From Thereva unica (lineage: Eukaryota; Arthropoda; Insecta; Diptera; Therevidae), in NCBI GenBank assembly GCA_949987705.1, contig OX465282.1, positions 7,180,501 through 7,244,500 of the forward strand: a stretch of DNA of 64,000 bases, given 5' to 3'. The translations under genes and the position numbers were made by a program. The notes below the pieces were generated by a model. That model saw only the letters and a list, made by a program, of their open reading frames with translations, did not search any database and was not told where the DNA came from. This document shows positions 1-11,658 of the stretch, in pieces. Positions within the stretch are counted from its first letter, which is position 1. Each line of letters begins with the position of its first letter.

Positions 1-720
1 TATTAAATTTTGAAACTCGGACATAAAAGTTCATCATGAGAAGCCCTCACGGAATTTTATGCAAAATGTTGTATACCACCCCCAGCTAGTTTTGTTACAA
101 TTCTAGGTCTTGATTTTTCTGGACAAAAGTAATTACTTTTGTAAAGTCATTTTGTGGCTCATTATTTAATTAAAATGAATTCCTTGTCATTCGAGTTAAA
201 CTAAATCTCATTTAAGCGGTTGTCTTTATTTGTCATTTCATCATTCACCGCAAATACGATTTAAATTAATCAGTTTATTTGTAATTAATTTCGAATTGGG
301 GCTGGCAGAGACTATTATTGTTAAATTAAAATTTTAATTGCCACATAGCTTAGTTGCACTTTAGGTTGGAAAGGCTCATTTTCTGTATTGATTTCCATTG
401 TGATTGACCTATATTTCGCCTAAAGTGTTTTGAAACGATTTTCCAACTCGCATTGTCTCAACGTAAGCTTTATTTATCTTTGCAAAATATTTTGTATAGA
501 TTCTGTTAAGTATCCAGACCTGTTTGAATAAAGAAAGATTATATCCTTCAAATACAGCTGCATTGAGTACAATAACTTGAAGGTGAATGACAATTTTGAA
601 ATAATTAACAAAAACAAGAGAAAATTTATAAAACACAGCCTGATCTCAAAAGATTTCATTTAATAATGCCAAGGTAGCCAGAAACACAATGAACTGTTGC
701 AACAAAACTATAGCACAAAA
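1..720. other. AT-rich non-coding DNA, no gene seen
   Basis: I see no coding region, RNA gene or transposon signature here. The short open frames are AT-rich and resemble nothing known to me. The right end leads into the promoter of the first cysteine-rich gene. Confidence 0.6.
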
Positions 721-722
721 CA

Positions 723-729
723 TATAAAT
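723..729 (+). promoter_or_regulatory. TATA box of Kazal-like paralog 1
   Basis: TATAAAT followed by TGTG, 50 bp before the ATG at 779. Paralog 3 has the same TATAAATTGTG string at a similar distance. A start site about 30 bp downstream would leave a very short 5' UTR. Confidence 0.55.
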
Positions 730-778
730 TGTGGATGTTATCTTCGCATTTAAGCGTATCTTCTTACATCTCAACAAC

Positions 779-1196
779 ATGCTAATAGCAGTATCAGTTT
801 GTGCACTATTGGTCGGAGTCTTCACAGGTTTTCTTGCTTCCATAATAATTTCCCGCAAAATGAAATATATATTCTCGTTTGTTTTCCTCACAAGGTTTTG
901 TTCCTAGAGCAGGTGGAAATTCTTGTCGAGTTTTTAAGGAACCAGACTACCCATCAGGATGCCCTCGATGTACCTCAGACGTAAATCCTGTATGCGGATG
1001 GAATGGGAAATGTGTAAAATGGTTCAGAAGCCCGTGTATGTTGGCTGGCAACAACTGCTACAGCAATGAAACTCGTAAAAAATTGTTTTTTACTATTTTT
1101 GTTGCAGCAACACAATTTATGTTTTTTATTTTATTTTCAGGTTTCATGGAATGTAATGATTGTAAATGTTCCAAGTGCTGTCAAGTATTTGATTAG
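779..1196 (+). CDS. Secreted Kazal-like cysteine-rich protein, paralog 1 (3 exons)
   Basis: Predicted exons are 779-827, 895-1074 and 1141-1196, giving 94 residues. Exon 1 encodes a hydrophobic signal sequence (MLIAVSVCALLVGVFT) and ends in phase 1, as in the sister genes. Exon 2 holds the core: one Cys before VFKEP, then CPRC, PVCGWNGKC, WFRSPC and a final NNC. Exon 3 adds MEC, NDC, KC and SKCC, for 12 cysteines after the signal. The intron 1 acceptor could instead lie after the CAG at 907-909, which keeps the frame but drops five residues. Intron 2 (1075-1140, 66 nt) has no stop and is in frame, so one open frame runs through it; I call it an intron because donor, acceptor and phase match every paralog. 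Kazal-type inhibitors are extracellular protease inhibitors; that role here is inferred from motif resemblance only. Confidence 0.8.
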
Positions 1197-2159
1197 TATA
1201 TTATACCTACCTTAGATTTAAGATAAACATTTATTCTAATAAAATAATGATAAATACACAAAATCATAAATCCTTTTTTTATATATTTACACAATTCATC
1301 GTGCTTCATTGACTCTGCGCCACTCCAAAACTGAAAATGACCTTATTTTGTGTATTTAGTTAACATTATCCTTGAATAGCTTAGGTAATATCAATTGACC
1401 CTAAAGCTCAAACATCTTATATTAAGGCTCTGCAGGGAATCAAAATACTACGAGTGTATATGTTATGTATATATGCTTTTATACCTGAAATTAGACGAGT
1501 CCTATTTGGACAATTTTCCTGGAGCCCCTAAGTAACTTTTTGGGGATGATACACATTAATTTAGGATACTTAAAGCAGCATTTCGAAATTAGGTTCTTCT
1601 TTGATATTGTATGGAATTAATGAAAATTGCCAGAGTTTACGGTGTTTACTTAGAATTTCATTTGATATAAGATAGGATAAAAATACATATACGTTGACAG
1701 GAAATCTAGGGTAATTAACTTCAATTACCTACGCTAATAGACATAATATTAGCAGCATGTTGATTTAGTAATATGATGTCTCTAGTTAGTTAGTAAAATG
1801 TTGAAAAATTTTTAGTAAATTTTTGTTTGGTATAAGCAGATTAGCAGATAAGTATATAAGCAGATTTGAGTTTAATATAGCTAATAAGATTTCTTCTCTC
1901 AACATCAATATTTAAATACGATCCCGCTTATTGTATTAGTGATAATTATGAAATAATTAGCTGAATTATTACAAAAAGAGATTCTTAGTAGTTTTCTATG
2001 AAAGATTACAGATGAGGGAACTCTGTTTCTGCTGACCACCGTCATATTCTTTTTTCATATTAGAATATATGTAATATGGCACAAAATGATTTTCGTCAAA
2101 CAAAAATAGAGAAATGATAATGAAGGGGTGGTTTGGGGGTAGTAATGGTCAATGTTGGC
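1197..2159. other. AT-rich intergenic DNA, nothing recognised
   Basis: No reading frame of note and no terminal repeats seen. It separates the first Kazal-like gene from the LOA-like LINE. Confidence 0.6.
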
Positions 2160-2174
2160 GTGGCTTGGGGGTAG
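2160..2174. repeat. Left copy of 15-bp target-site duplication
   Basis: GTGGCTTGGGGGTAG occurs here and again at 7470-7484, exactly bracketing the LOA-like LINE. This marks the insertion site. Confidence 0.8.
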
Positions 2175-2302
2175 GTAGGTAGGAAGGTGAAGGGCTGCCT
2201 CCAGTGCGACCGGAGGCCCAATTAGCGCTTGGCGCGCCGTTTTGTTGCCTCAAACTTGTGTACCTTATGTAAAGTGGTTGTTTGGTCGGATGTGACGGAT
2301 GC

Positions 2303-5300
2303 CTAAAGCCATCCTGCGGATTTTAGGAAGCTTAACAGTGATCTGATCTCCAGTCTGGAAATCTCTTTTAAGTCTTCCAAAATGTACCTGCCTAGTGTGC
2401 GCTGCCTGACTTTAGCTAAAGCCGGGCACTTACACAGGAAGTGAACAAGTGTTTCTCTCTCGTTCGTCTCCCCGCAGCTACGACAAGAGATATTATACGG
2501 GATGCCCAACTTGGCAGCGTGGTCTCCTATAGGCCAATGTCCCGTAATGACTGCCGTGATTCTGGCAATATCCCGTCGGGATCTGTTTAAGAGGCCCATT
2601 GTTTTCCCCTTGTTATAAGTCGGCCAGGTCGCCCTAGAGATAGTGCAGGTCTCCAGTGTTCTCCATCTTTGGCTCGCTAGCAGCAGGTGGTAGTCAAAAA
2701 TTGCGTTTTTGACTCCACCTATTGGGCTGCCGACCATCTCGGTCTCCGAGCCCGGGAGAGAGGCCCCCTGCTTGGCTAGGCAGTCGGCTTTCTCGTTCCC
2801 CTCTATGTTCCTATGACCGGGAACCCAGACGAGAGTCACGTTGTGCTTTCTGCCTAGACTGTCTAGCTCGGCTCTGCATCGCTCCACTAATTTGGAGCGC
2901 ATTCTTACTGAATCCAAAGCTTTTATAGAGGCTTGGTTGTCCGTGAAAATTCCAATGCTACATCCTTGTGTAGGTTCTGAGTTCATTGTCTGACAGGCCT
3001 TCAGGATTGCCAACACTTCTGCTTGAAAGACACTGGCGTATACCGGAAGGTGCCAGGATAGTGAACTGTTAGTGGTCTCTAGATAAACCCCTGCTTCGAC
3101 GCCCTCTGGCGTCTTGGAGCCGTCGGTGAATATTCTTACATCGAACTTTCGCAGGACGTCTCCGTTTCTCCACTCTCTTCTTGAGGGTAGTTCGACGGAG
3201 AAGTCCTTCCTAAAGGTCAAACTAGGGAGAAGATAGTCTGTGATTTTAGCGACCATAGCGGCAGATTCAAAATGTTGCTATGACCGTAGGGTTTCGAGGT
3301 CCAGGCCCCGGATTCCCTTAGTCTGAGGGCACTGCAGGAGGCTAGATGTTTGATATGAAGGTCGGGAGGGAGTAGGTGCAAGAGAACGTCGAGAGCTTTC
3401 GTGGGGCATGTTCTCATGGCCCCTGTTGCCCCTACTGCTGCCGTTCTCTGGACCCTTCCCAACTTTGTGACGTTGTAGGTCCTGCTCAGCGCTGGCCACC
3501 ATATTAGCGACCCATACGTGAGTATTGGGCGTACCACAGCTGTGTACATCCACAGGACCATCTTTGGCCTAAGACCCCATCTTTTGCCAAAGGTTTTTTT
3601 ACAGGCGTAGAAGGCTATACAGGCTTTCTTAACCCTTTCGTCTATGTTCGTCTTCCAGTTGAGTTTAGGATCTAAAATTAGACCCAGAAATTTCACAGTG
3701 GAGGATAAGGTAAGAGTATGCCCCTCCAACCTGGGGAGGTTGAAGGTGGGAATTTTCGTTTTCCCTGTAAAAAGCATCAACTCAGTTTTTCCGGATTGAC
3801 TGCCAGACCGCAACCTGCTGCCCAGCTGCCAACTTTATTTAGGCATCCTTGCATGATTTCACTAATCACTGTAGGAAACATTCCGGACACCATAATCACT
3901 AGGTCATCTGCGTATGCTACTATTTTAGCTCCGCTTTTGTCCAGTCTTTGTAGTAAGGTATTCATCGTTACCAACCACAGTAGAGGGGAGATGACGCCTC
4001 CTTGTGGTGTGCCTCTATTAGCGTATTTGATTACCGTCTCGGTTCCCAAATCCGCTTGAAATATTCTCGAGCTCAGCATAGCTGCAAGCCATTGCCTGAG
4101 GCTTGCTTCCACGTTTAGGGCTATGAGAGCCTCCCGAATCGATTCCGTACTTACGTTGTTAAAGGCGCCTTCTATATCTAGAAAGGCTGCCAAAGTATAT
4201 TGTTTGTAATGCATTGTCTTTTCGATAGTTCCCACCACCTCGTGCAGAGTTGTCTCGGTGGATCTACCACTGAGATAGGCATGTTGAGCTGGTGACAGTA
4301 AAGTCCCATCCACCGATTGGCGGATGTGGAAGTCGATGACTCTTTCTAGTGTCTTAAGCACGAAAGATGTCAGGCTAATCGGCCTATAGTCCTTCGCGGA
4401 TTCGTGACCTCTTCTTCCTATCTTTGGGATGAAGACGACCCTCGCCCGTCTCCAACTGATGGGGACATACTCGAGCGTCACACAGCTCTTGAACGTGACC
4501 ACCAGCCATGGTACTACTACCTCAGGTAGTTTCTGTAGCATGACTGGTAAAATGCCATCCGGGCCGGGCGCTTTGAAGGGGGAGAAGCTATTTATCGCCC
4601 AGAGGACCTTTTCCTTTGTGACAATAGCGGACACCTGCTCCCAGGAGTGTCTCTGTCCGTTCCCCGATGCTTCGACCTCATTTTCGTCCTTGCAACCGGG
4701 AAAATGTGTGTTCATTAGGAGCTCTATAGACTCGGCCTGCGATTCTGTCCAAGCTCCGTTCGCCTTTTTTATAAAGGACGGGCTGGAGTGCTCTTTGGAC
4801 AGGATCTTGCATAATCTGGCGGAGTCTCCTAGACTCTCTATAGATTGGCAATACCCCTGCCAGGTATCTCTCTTGGCTGAGGCAATAGCCTTCTTGTACA
4901 ATTTTAGACAGTCCTTGTAAGGCTGCCAAAGACCTTGTTTGTAACAGCTATTGAAGGTCTCTCTAGTTAATTTCCTCAGTTTCGAGAGATCTTCATTCCA
5001 CCACGGAGGAAAGGTTTTTTTGCTCCGCCTTATTGGGCAGGATATCTTATACGCCGTGTGGATAGCGTTTTCGAAAGTATTGACTCTATCTTCAATTTTC
5101 TCTATAGCGTTTATACTTCCAAGTGGGCACCCTCTAGAGAGTTTAGCTCTCAGAACCTGACCGAACTTCTTCCAATCAGTTCTTCTTGGGTTTCTGTGCG
5201 GTTGAGGAGCTTCAACCTGCAGGTTAACCCTGAAACGTATCCATCGGTGGTCCGAGAAGGACACTTGATCTGATACCCTCCAGTTTTCTACTTTAAGTTT

Positions 5301-5898
5301 TTCCGTGTCCATGGACAGCGTGATATCCAACACTTCCTCCCAACCTTGGAAATTCTCTGTGCTTGGGAATACGAAGGTTGGGGTGTTGCCCCGGTTACAC
5401 ACCGCTAGGTTTGAATTAATGATATAATCGAATAGTGACTCTCCCCTCTCGTTGTTCTCGTTGCTTCCCCAAAGCGTATGCCTCGCATTGGCGTCGCACC
5501 CTACAATCAGGTTGGCTCCATTCGATTTTAGTGCTGTTGTCATTTGCATGAACTCTCCTGGGGGCAGGTAGGTCATGAGCCATATAGGCTGAGGCTATGT
5601 AGAGACCCTTCCCCCCTCCAAACTCCAGTCTAACTACCGTTAGGTCCGTTGAGCTGAAGTTCGGGCAGAGGAAGGCTTTTATGTTCCTTTGAACCAAAAT
5701 ACAGGATCTTGGCTTGCCTTGATCCGAGCGGTGGTAAAAGGTGTTGTATTGCCTGTCCGAGAGCCCTTGTATGTTCCGTCCTCGTACCCAGGGCTCTTGT
5801 ATTAAAGCGACATCCAGATTTTCCTCCTTTAGGAAAATCCGGAGGTTGTTTGTGGCTATTTTAGAGTGTTGGAGGTTGATCTGCACGATCTGAAGCAT
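2303..5898 (-). pseudogene. LINE ORF2: endonuclease, reverse transcriptase and RNase H, frame-broken
   Basis: ORF2 starts at ATG 5898 (MLQIVQINLQHSK), 38 nt inside the end of ORF1. The endonuclease runs through IQEPW and GCDANARHTLWG; the reverse transcriptase has YRPISLTSF, FLDIEGAF, GTPQGGVISPLLW and the YADD catalytic box (around 3902-3913). RNase H shows FTDGS, FTDNQ and WVPGHRNIEGNEKAD. The frame shifts near 5570 (endonuclease), near 3800 (after YADD) and near 3250 (before RNase H). Each break joins segments that continue the family alignment in another frame, so they look like single indels. The parts lie at 5416-5898, 3777-5576, 3217-3813 and 2303-3256. Confidence 0.85.
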
Positions 5899-7093
5899 TT
5901 TCCGATGCCCCCTGAGCGCCGACCTCGGCGCTCTCCTCCAAGCCCGAACCCTCAACCAGTTCCTCTGGGGAAGGGCTTTTAAAAATTTTCATTTTGGCAT
6001 ACCTAATGCCAAATCTTAAACGGTGTTCATTCTTTTCCAGTATTTTGAGGGACTCCTCGTTGATAAGGAGAAAGAATGAACTGCTATTTTTCAACGGTTC
6101 CTCTTTTTTGATGACCACCCAGTCATTCATAGGAACCGTCGGGTTCTGTGCTTGGAGACACTGGATGAGCTTTCCAGGTTCCAAGTCTATTTTTGGCAAC
6201 CAGATGCGAGCTCTAGGCCTCCTCGGGATATCCGCAGCTGGGATTAGCCTGAGTCTCATGCCTTCCCATGCGTCCCTGATCTCAGTGACGCATTCGCCTA
6301 GGAAGTCCCTTGAGGCCTGGTCTTCGCATCTGATTATTCTAAACCCTCTCACTACCTCCGAGGAGTCATAGCAGGGCGTTGTTATTCCCTTGCCTGAGAG
6401 GATATGGTCCAAAACCATCTCCGATAGTTTGGCTTCCACCTCCACCCAGGTTTCGGGACTAATGCGTCCCCCAAGAGCCCTTTCGTCCATCAGAGCTACC
6501 TGCAGGTGATCTCTGACCACCTCGCTCAGGAGCCTTCCTGGGCCGGGCTGTGATCCACCTGCCGCTGCTGTACTCGCTGCAGCAGGCTTTTCCTTTGGGG
6601 GACCCTTCGCTCTTTTAGAATCTCGGTCCGTCTTCTCCTTAGGAGAGGATCGAGGTCTTTTCTTTACTTCCCGTGACTCGGGATGGTTGGTTTGGCTTTG
6701 TGCCAGCCGTTTGTAATTCTCAACAATCAACTGGAACTTTACTTTGTCAGACTGGTCTCGCTCATGCACCGTACCGGCCTTCTCATTCTTGGCGATCTTG
6801 TCAAGAATGAAAAGGGCTTTTTGGTACTGGCGCCGCATACGCATACCCTCTGACCTCCGTTTGGGGTTTGGTTCGCTCGGCCGATCCAAACCGGGTGTGC
6901 TATGGCTGGCACTCGCCGGATTGGTGGTCTTCGCAGTTACCGTCTCCAGGCTGGGGGCGAGTAACTTCTCCTCTGACGAGGTTGAAAGTGGTATTTGTGC
7001 AGATGTACTGTGGCTGGTACTAGCTGCACAGCTGGCGATTGCCTCCGTACTAGAGGCAAGCAAATTTTTTTTATTAATTTTTGTTTGGTCCAT
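5861..7093 (-). CDS. LINE ORF1 (putative RNA-binding protein), intact
   Basis: The open frame runs to 7339, but I place the start at ATG 7093 (MDQTKINKK). The related element at 41.3 kb has its ORF1 start at the equivalent spot after the same CTCGTGGGA leader, and the longer 5' part matches that element's 5' UTR. The product is about 410 residues: a Ser/Ala-rich N-terminus, a basic middle (KKRPRSSPKEKTDRDSKR), and a C-terminal domain with RPRARIWLPKIDLEPGKL and NDWVVIKKEEP. This resembles the DUF4780-type ORF1 domain of insect LINEs, from memory and unchecked. No CCHC knuckles are visible. By analogy it would coat the LINE RNA. Confidence 0.7.
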   Translation of the reverse strand: MDQTKINKKNLLASSTEAIASCAASTSHSTSAQIPLSTSSEEKLLAPSLETVTAKTTNPASASHSTPGLDRPSEPNPKRRSEGMRMRRQYQKALFILDKIAKNEKAGTVHERDQSDKVKFQLIVENYKRLAQSQTNHPESREVKKRPRSSPKEKTDRDSKRAKGPPKEKPAAASTAAAGGSQPGPGRLLSEVVRDHLQVALMDERALGGRISPETWVEVEAKLSEMVLDHILSGKGITTPCYDSSEVVRGFRIIRCEDQASRDFLGECVTEIRDAWEGMRLRLIPAADIPRRPRARIWLPKIDLEPGKLIQCLQAQNPTVPMNDWVVIKKEEPLKNSSSFFLLINEESLKILEKNEHRLRFGIRYAKMKIFKSPSPEELVEGSGLEESAEVGAQGASENASDRADQPPTL

Positions 7094-7469
7094 ATAGATC
7101 CCACGAGTAATGCGGAAATAGGTCCATCCTGCCAGAGCCGCTTGCCAGGATAAGGCACTTGTACACTCCGACCTTGCCTGGGCATCGGAGGGAACCGTTT
7201 GCGACCAGCACTCTTTAACCACTAGCTGGCCACGCAGCCCTCGGCACGGTAAACACCTTGGCTTAGAAGTGGGGAAATGGGAAAAGGGAAGAGGGGATGG
7301 GGATTGGGAGGTACCCAACTTCGTCTGGCCTCTTCGCAATTAGCCTGTTCGGCATGGGAGTCCCTACCGGTGCCTTGCTAGTTCTCCAGCTTACCACCGC
7401 CGACATAGCCTAAAAGCTGTCGAGGCACGCAAGCCCCACCACCACGGCAAGGTGTAGGTACACGGTGGG

Positions 7470-7484
7470 GTGGCTTGGGGGTAG
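7470..7484. repeat. Right copy of 15-bp target-site duplication
   Basis: Identical to 2160-2174. It adjoins the 5' end of the minus-strand LINE. Confidence 0.8.
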
Positions 7485-7619
7485 TGTCGTCAAAGTCGAA
7501 ATTTTGCTTTTTTCTTATTAAAATTTCAACTGCAACTAATTTTTCAGTACTTTTCCACCTAAGGCTATGGCTAAAAGTACCAAATAAGGTCATTTTTAAA
7601 TTCTTTTATTTAACTTACA

Positions 7620-8440
7620 CTGTTTGTCGTCAAATCTTGGAAGTTAAATTTGACCCACTTCCCGGTTTCGGATAGAGCTGAAATTTTGCATACACGTTTA
7701 GTTTGGATGACAATGCAATCTGGCCATTTTGTAAAAATATCAAGATGGCGGTTCCAAAATGGCGCCCGATTTTTGAAATTGTGCTCCGCGGCCCTCTGAC
7801 ATGGGTATCAAATGAAAGTATATGACAGGTAGAGCACAATAAGCTATGTGGCGTCATTCCAAATTCAAAATGGCGGCCAACACTAAATTGCGGAAAGCTT
7901 ATAATAGACTAAAAAGTAGAAAATATAACCGATCAACTTCCAATTTTGCACACACTCGTAGTTCGGGTGGTTAATGTGTATGAATGATGAGATGAATAGT
8001 TGAGTTAAGGGTGAGTTGATAATAAAGAAGCAATACACGTTACAAAAAATCACAAACAAACACAGAGATGCTGCTGTCAACTAAATTCAACTACTCAAAT
8101 ACTGAACTCATGTCCGTATGCATAATTTCAACTAAACCCAGGTAGCAGAGCTGAGTCGAGTTCAGTCAACCTTAACCCAACTCGACTCCCGTTTACATGT
8201 AGTTAGACTTGGGTTCAACTTGAGTTCAACTCATCATGTATAAGTACTAAATGCAATCTGACCTTTTTGTAAAAAAATCAAGAAGACGGTTCCGAGATGG
8301 CGGCCGTTTTTGCAATTATGTTCCACCGAGCCCACGACATGGGTATCAAATGAATACAGTAAACTGTGTGACGTAATTTTAAATCTAATAGAATTGCCAT
8401 CATAAAATGGCGGAATACATATAATAAACTAAAAAGTAGA
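7620..8440. repeat. Two diverged copies of a dispersed non-coding repeat
   Basis: About 7700-7880 and 8250-8430 share an ordered set of strings: AATGCAATCTG, TCAAGA, GGCG around AAATGGCG, and CATGGGTATCAAATGA. They are diverged copies of one repeat roughly 550 bp apart. No protein or terminal inverted repeat was found, and the class is unknown. Confidence 0.6.
8085..8250 (-). repeat. GAGTTG-rich dispersed repeat, copy 1
   Basis: On the minus strand it reads AACGGGAGTCGAGTTG and later CTACCTGGGT, in the same order as AACGGGGGTCGAGTTG and CTACCTGGGT at 38040-38210 on the plus strand. It is therefore a dispersed, non-coding repeat of unknown class. Confidence 0.5.
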
Positions 8441-8528
8441 AAATAAAATAAATGGTTAAAAAATTTTTTTAAAAAAATTCTTTTAATTAACTAAAAAATG
8501 TACTGAAAAGTAAAAAATAAAAAATATT

Positions 8529-10975
8529 TTAAAGAAAGCGTGAAATTTCAATTTTAATGAAAAAGTTAATTAAAAGAATGGCGCATTTTTCATCACGTTG
8601 AAACGCTGAATCAATGCGCTGGAGATCAACTGGAAGACAATTCCAAAGCAACGCCGCGAAAACAAAGAAAGAACGTTGTCCAATCAAGGTACGAAATTGT
8701 GGAATAATTAAATTATTATTTCTGAGAGATTGTGAGTGTATTACGAATTGGTCAAGGTAAGCCGGTTTACGGTGATACAGGATATCATGGAGTAGACGCA
8801 AGAGTCTGTACTCCCGATAGTCACTGAAAGAACAACCAAGGATAGAATTAGAGTAAGGAGATATACATATGATCATAACGACAAAGTTTATGGACAAATC
8901 GTACGCAGTCGTTGAAGGCAATGTTAAGCTTACGGGCGCAGGAAAAATCAAGAGAAGGGAAAATAGACAGGCCATGCTTTAGGTGGGGGAGAAGTAACGC
9001 TTTCATTAAACTCATACGCAGAGAGCTAGTCAGCAAACTACAGTGAAACCTAAGTTTCGACAGCTGACCATAGGTTTTCTGAACAATGAAGCTAATGTGA
9101 TCGCAACAAGTTAAACTACTATTCAAGATTACACCAAGATTTTTCACTTTATCAACGCGGGCGAGGGGAACTCCATTTAAAGCAATATCAGATACATTAG
9201 GACAGTTAAAGGCGGAGTGAGAGAGAAACATGCATTTTGATTTCTGAGGATTAAGTAGTAGATGGTTCAATGTCAACCAAAAGGAAACACGCTGCAGATC
9301 TGCGTTAAGTTTCTCCAAACTACTGAGGAATTGTTCTTTTGGGGAAGATATATAAATTTGAACATCATCTGCATACATGTGAATCTTGGAATCTTTGACT
9401 ACAGAAGGAAGATCATTAATGAAAATCCCGAATAGAAGCGGACCAAGGATGGAGCCTTGGGGCACACCAGCGTGAAGAGCAGCAATTGAGGAAGAATTGT
9501 TACCGAGCAGAACTTTCTGGGAACGATTGGTTAAGAAACTATGTATCAGTTTAAGGGCAGGAAAAGAAAAATTAGCTTGGGAGGCGAGTTTTTTTAGAAG
9601 CAAACCGTGATTAACACTATCAAAAGCTTTTGAGAAATCGAGCAACAATAAGCAGCAAATGTGATGTTGGTCAAGTGACTTTCGAATATCAGACGTCACT
9701 TTCAGGAGGGCAGTTTCACAGCTATGGCGTTTGCGAAAGCCAGATTGCCATTCGTTACTGAGTTGAATTCGTACACAAAACTCGAGTATTTGGGCAGCAA
9801 TAAGCCTTTCAAGAATCTTAGCCAAAAAAGGAAGTATACTGATGGGACGGAAATCCCCGGGGGTGGCAGGGGATGGACATTTAGGAATAGGCGTGATTAA
9901 AGCAAGTTTCCATGACGATGGAAACTTAGAAACTGTGAGGCATGTGTTAAAAATGTGGGTCAGAACCGGCAAGAGACAATGTATAAGCATATTTAGGAAT
10001 CTAGGAGATACTTATATTGTCACTACCAGTCGCTTGTGACCTAACTGTTTTTAGTGCAGAGATAACCTCAAGGTAATCAACACAGCGGAAGCAAAAGCCA
10101 TCAGGAGATGAGTCAGGGAGAGTACTAACCTCGGCAGTCGTATGGTTTCCAATAAAATGTTGATTGAGGCTTTCTGGGCAAAGATTATGAGCCGCAGAGT
10201 TATTTTTAGAATGCACGCCTAAGGACCGTAAGTTATTCCAGACAGTTTTAGCTGGAAGCGAAGGATCTGGATGACATCGGCTCAGAATCGGGACCGGTGG
10301 AGAGAACAGTTGCGCGAGGCCAGGACCGGAACCCGGTTGTAGAGCCGTTAAAGAAGAAGAAGAAGGATCAAGCTTACGAGCATAATAACTTCTCTTAGCC
10401 TCCTGGATTTTGGAAGTGACAATATTCCGGATACGTTTGAAAGAACGAATGGCAGTAGCACTTTTAACTTTTTTAGACCAGCGATAAAGAAATTCCCGTT
10501 CAGCAATAAGCGATTTTATTTCCGTAGTAAACCAAGGTTTAGATTTGGCGGTAAGAGTTTTGCACTTCAAAGGAACGAACTCATCGAATAAGCAGAGCAG
10601 TAGCCTATCAAATTCCGCAACTTTATCATCAACGTCAATCATGGAGAAAATATTCCCCCATGCAAGGGAAGAACATCTGCGTACGAGTTCAACACGATCA
10701 ACATTGGAGAAATCACGATAAATCAGAGTTTTCACTTGAGAGGAATCAACAGAAAAGCTGTGGCACAAGAATAAAATATCGTGATCCAAGTAACTAGGAA
10801 GAGAGATTTGGTTTAGAAAGGTGATAGAGTTAATATCATTGGAAAGAAACACGTCGAGCAGTGAGGATTCCCTGCAATTGAAGTATGTAGGGAGTACGTT
10901 GATAGCTTCCAAACTCAGTGAATTCACTGTGTGCACAAAAAAGGTTCGCAGGGAGGACTTCTTTAATAAATTCAC
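8529..10975 (-). pseudogene. LINE reverse transcriptase ORF2, frame-broken
   Basis: Three adjoining frames (10975-10001, 9990-8848, 8975-8529) read one LINE polyprotein. The YADD box (MYADDVQIY) is intact. The breaks are near 10000, between linker and reverse transcriptase, and near 8860. The linker has an extra 34 codons between two copies of the codons for DPS, caused by the RTE insertion described separately. Confidence 0.75.
10268..10361 (-). mobile_element. 94-bp RTE tail fragment inserted in frame in the LINE
   Basis: The insert is bounded by an 8-bp direct repeat, GAAGGATC, at 10260-10267 and 10362-10369. Read on the plus strand it contains CAGAATCGGGACCGGTGGAG, also found in the RTE remnant at 46.67 kb, and ends with GTTAAAG(AAG)n, the kind of short-repeat tail RTE elements have. 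Insert plus duplication is 102 bp, a multiple of 3, so the host LINE frame stayed open. The fragment is plus-oriented relative to its own tail although its host is minus-strand. Confidence 0.75.
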
Positions 10976-11159
10976 GTTAAAATCTCCACCAACAAGGATG
11001 TTTTTGTAAACACGAGATAAGTAATCAAGGGTGTCACAAAGTTCTTTTACATTATCAGGGGTAAAAAGGCCGGGGGGAGAATATACACAAACAAGAAGAA
11101 GCTTGACGGAAGTATTAGAGATATCATTGATAAATCGAATGTCCCGAAATTCCCGGGAT

Positions 11160-11650
11160 ATTTAGCTCGAGACCCGGGACTTTGAAAACCTCGAGACTTC
11201 GTCAACTCTAGTCATAAGGTACATTTTTGGAGAAAAAATTTGGATAAGGATGAGCCTAGCATTTATCGTGTTTTGGATGAACCTAATAATGGGTGTGCCA
11301 TTGGTATCAACATCTGTTGCCAATTACATTTTTCAAGGTCCTCCTTCACTTAACATTAGTCCATGAGTTCAACTCTAACTCCAACCTGACGAGTTTAATT
11401 TCCCAACGAAATATTGAATACTCACAAAAACAAAATCTTAAATCAGACCTTTAGTCAGAAATATTATACAATCGGACAATCATAGGTATTAATACCAATG
11501 GTAAAAATCAATCAAAAATCTGGATTAATTGGTTAAATTAAAACAAACATTATTAATATTTATTATATTTTATTTATTTACTAAAATAAATCAACGAGTA
11601 CACCTTTCACCAAAAATTTTTTAATCGTGTCCTCGATTTCTTCAAAATAT
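11160..11650. other. AT-rich spacer, nothing recognised
   Basis: No coding potential or terminal repeats seen. It separates the CR1/L2-like LINE from the 3' end of Kazal-like paralog 2. Confidence 0.6.
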
Positions 11651-11658
11651 CCAAAATT

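Larger units (their letters stand above)
2175..7469 (-). mobile_element. Near full-length LOA/R1-group LINE with RNase H
   Basis: A 5.3-kb non-LTR retrotransposon on the minus strand: 5' UTR (about 7469-7094), ORF1 (7093-5861), overlapping ORF2 (from 5898) with endonuclease, reverse transcriptase and RNase H, then a short 3' UTR ending without poly-A near a CCTAC-type repeat. The 15-bp flanking duplication shows a complete insertion. R1-type enzymes combined with a C-terminal RNase H fit the LOA clade, though the clade was not tested by phylogeny. ORF2 has three frame breaks, so this copy cannot make a full polyprotein. The same 5' UTR recurs at 41.3 kb and 45.3 kb. Confidence 0.85.
8529..11150 (-). 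mobile_element. CR1/L2-like LINE, 5'-truncated
   Basis: A minus-strand ORF2 remnant. From 5' to 3': the end of an endonuclease (GGDFNVNLL near 10975; the frame stays open upstream to about 11150), a linker, the reverse transcriptase (10001-8848) with DFRPISILPFL, LDFSKAFDSVNH, GVPQGSILGPLLFGIFIND and YADD, and a C-terminal segment ending in LLWNCLPVDLQ (8975-8529). The reverse transcriptase frame breaks near 8860, before the C-terminal segment. Motif style suggests the CR1/L2 branch of the jockey superfamily. The 5' end is lost near 11150. A short RTE fragment is inserted in frame at 10268-10361. Confidence 0.8.

Noticed and set aside
879..1196. Single-exon 105-codon ORF as the form of paralog 1
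   Set aside because: It lacks the signal peptide and reads through the conserved second intron; the spliced model matches all paralogs.
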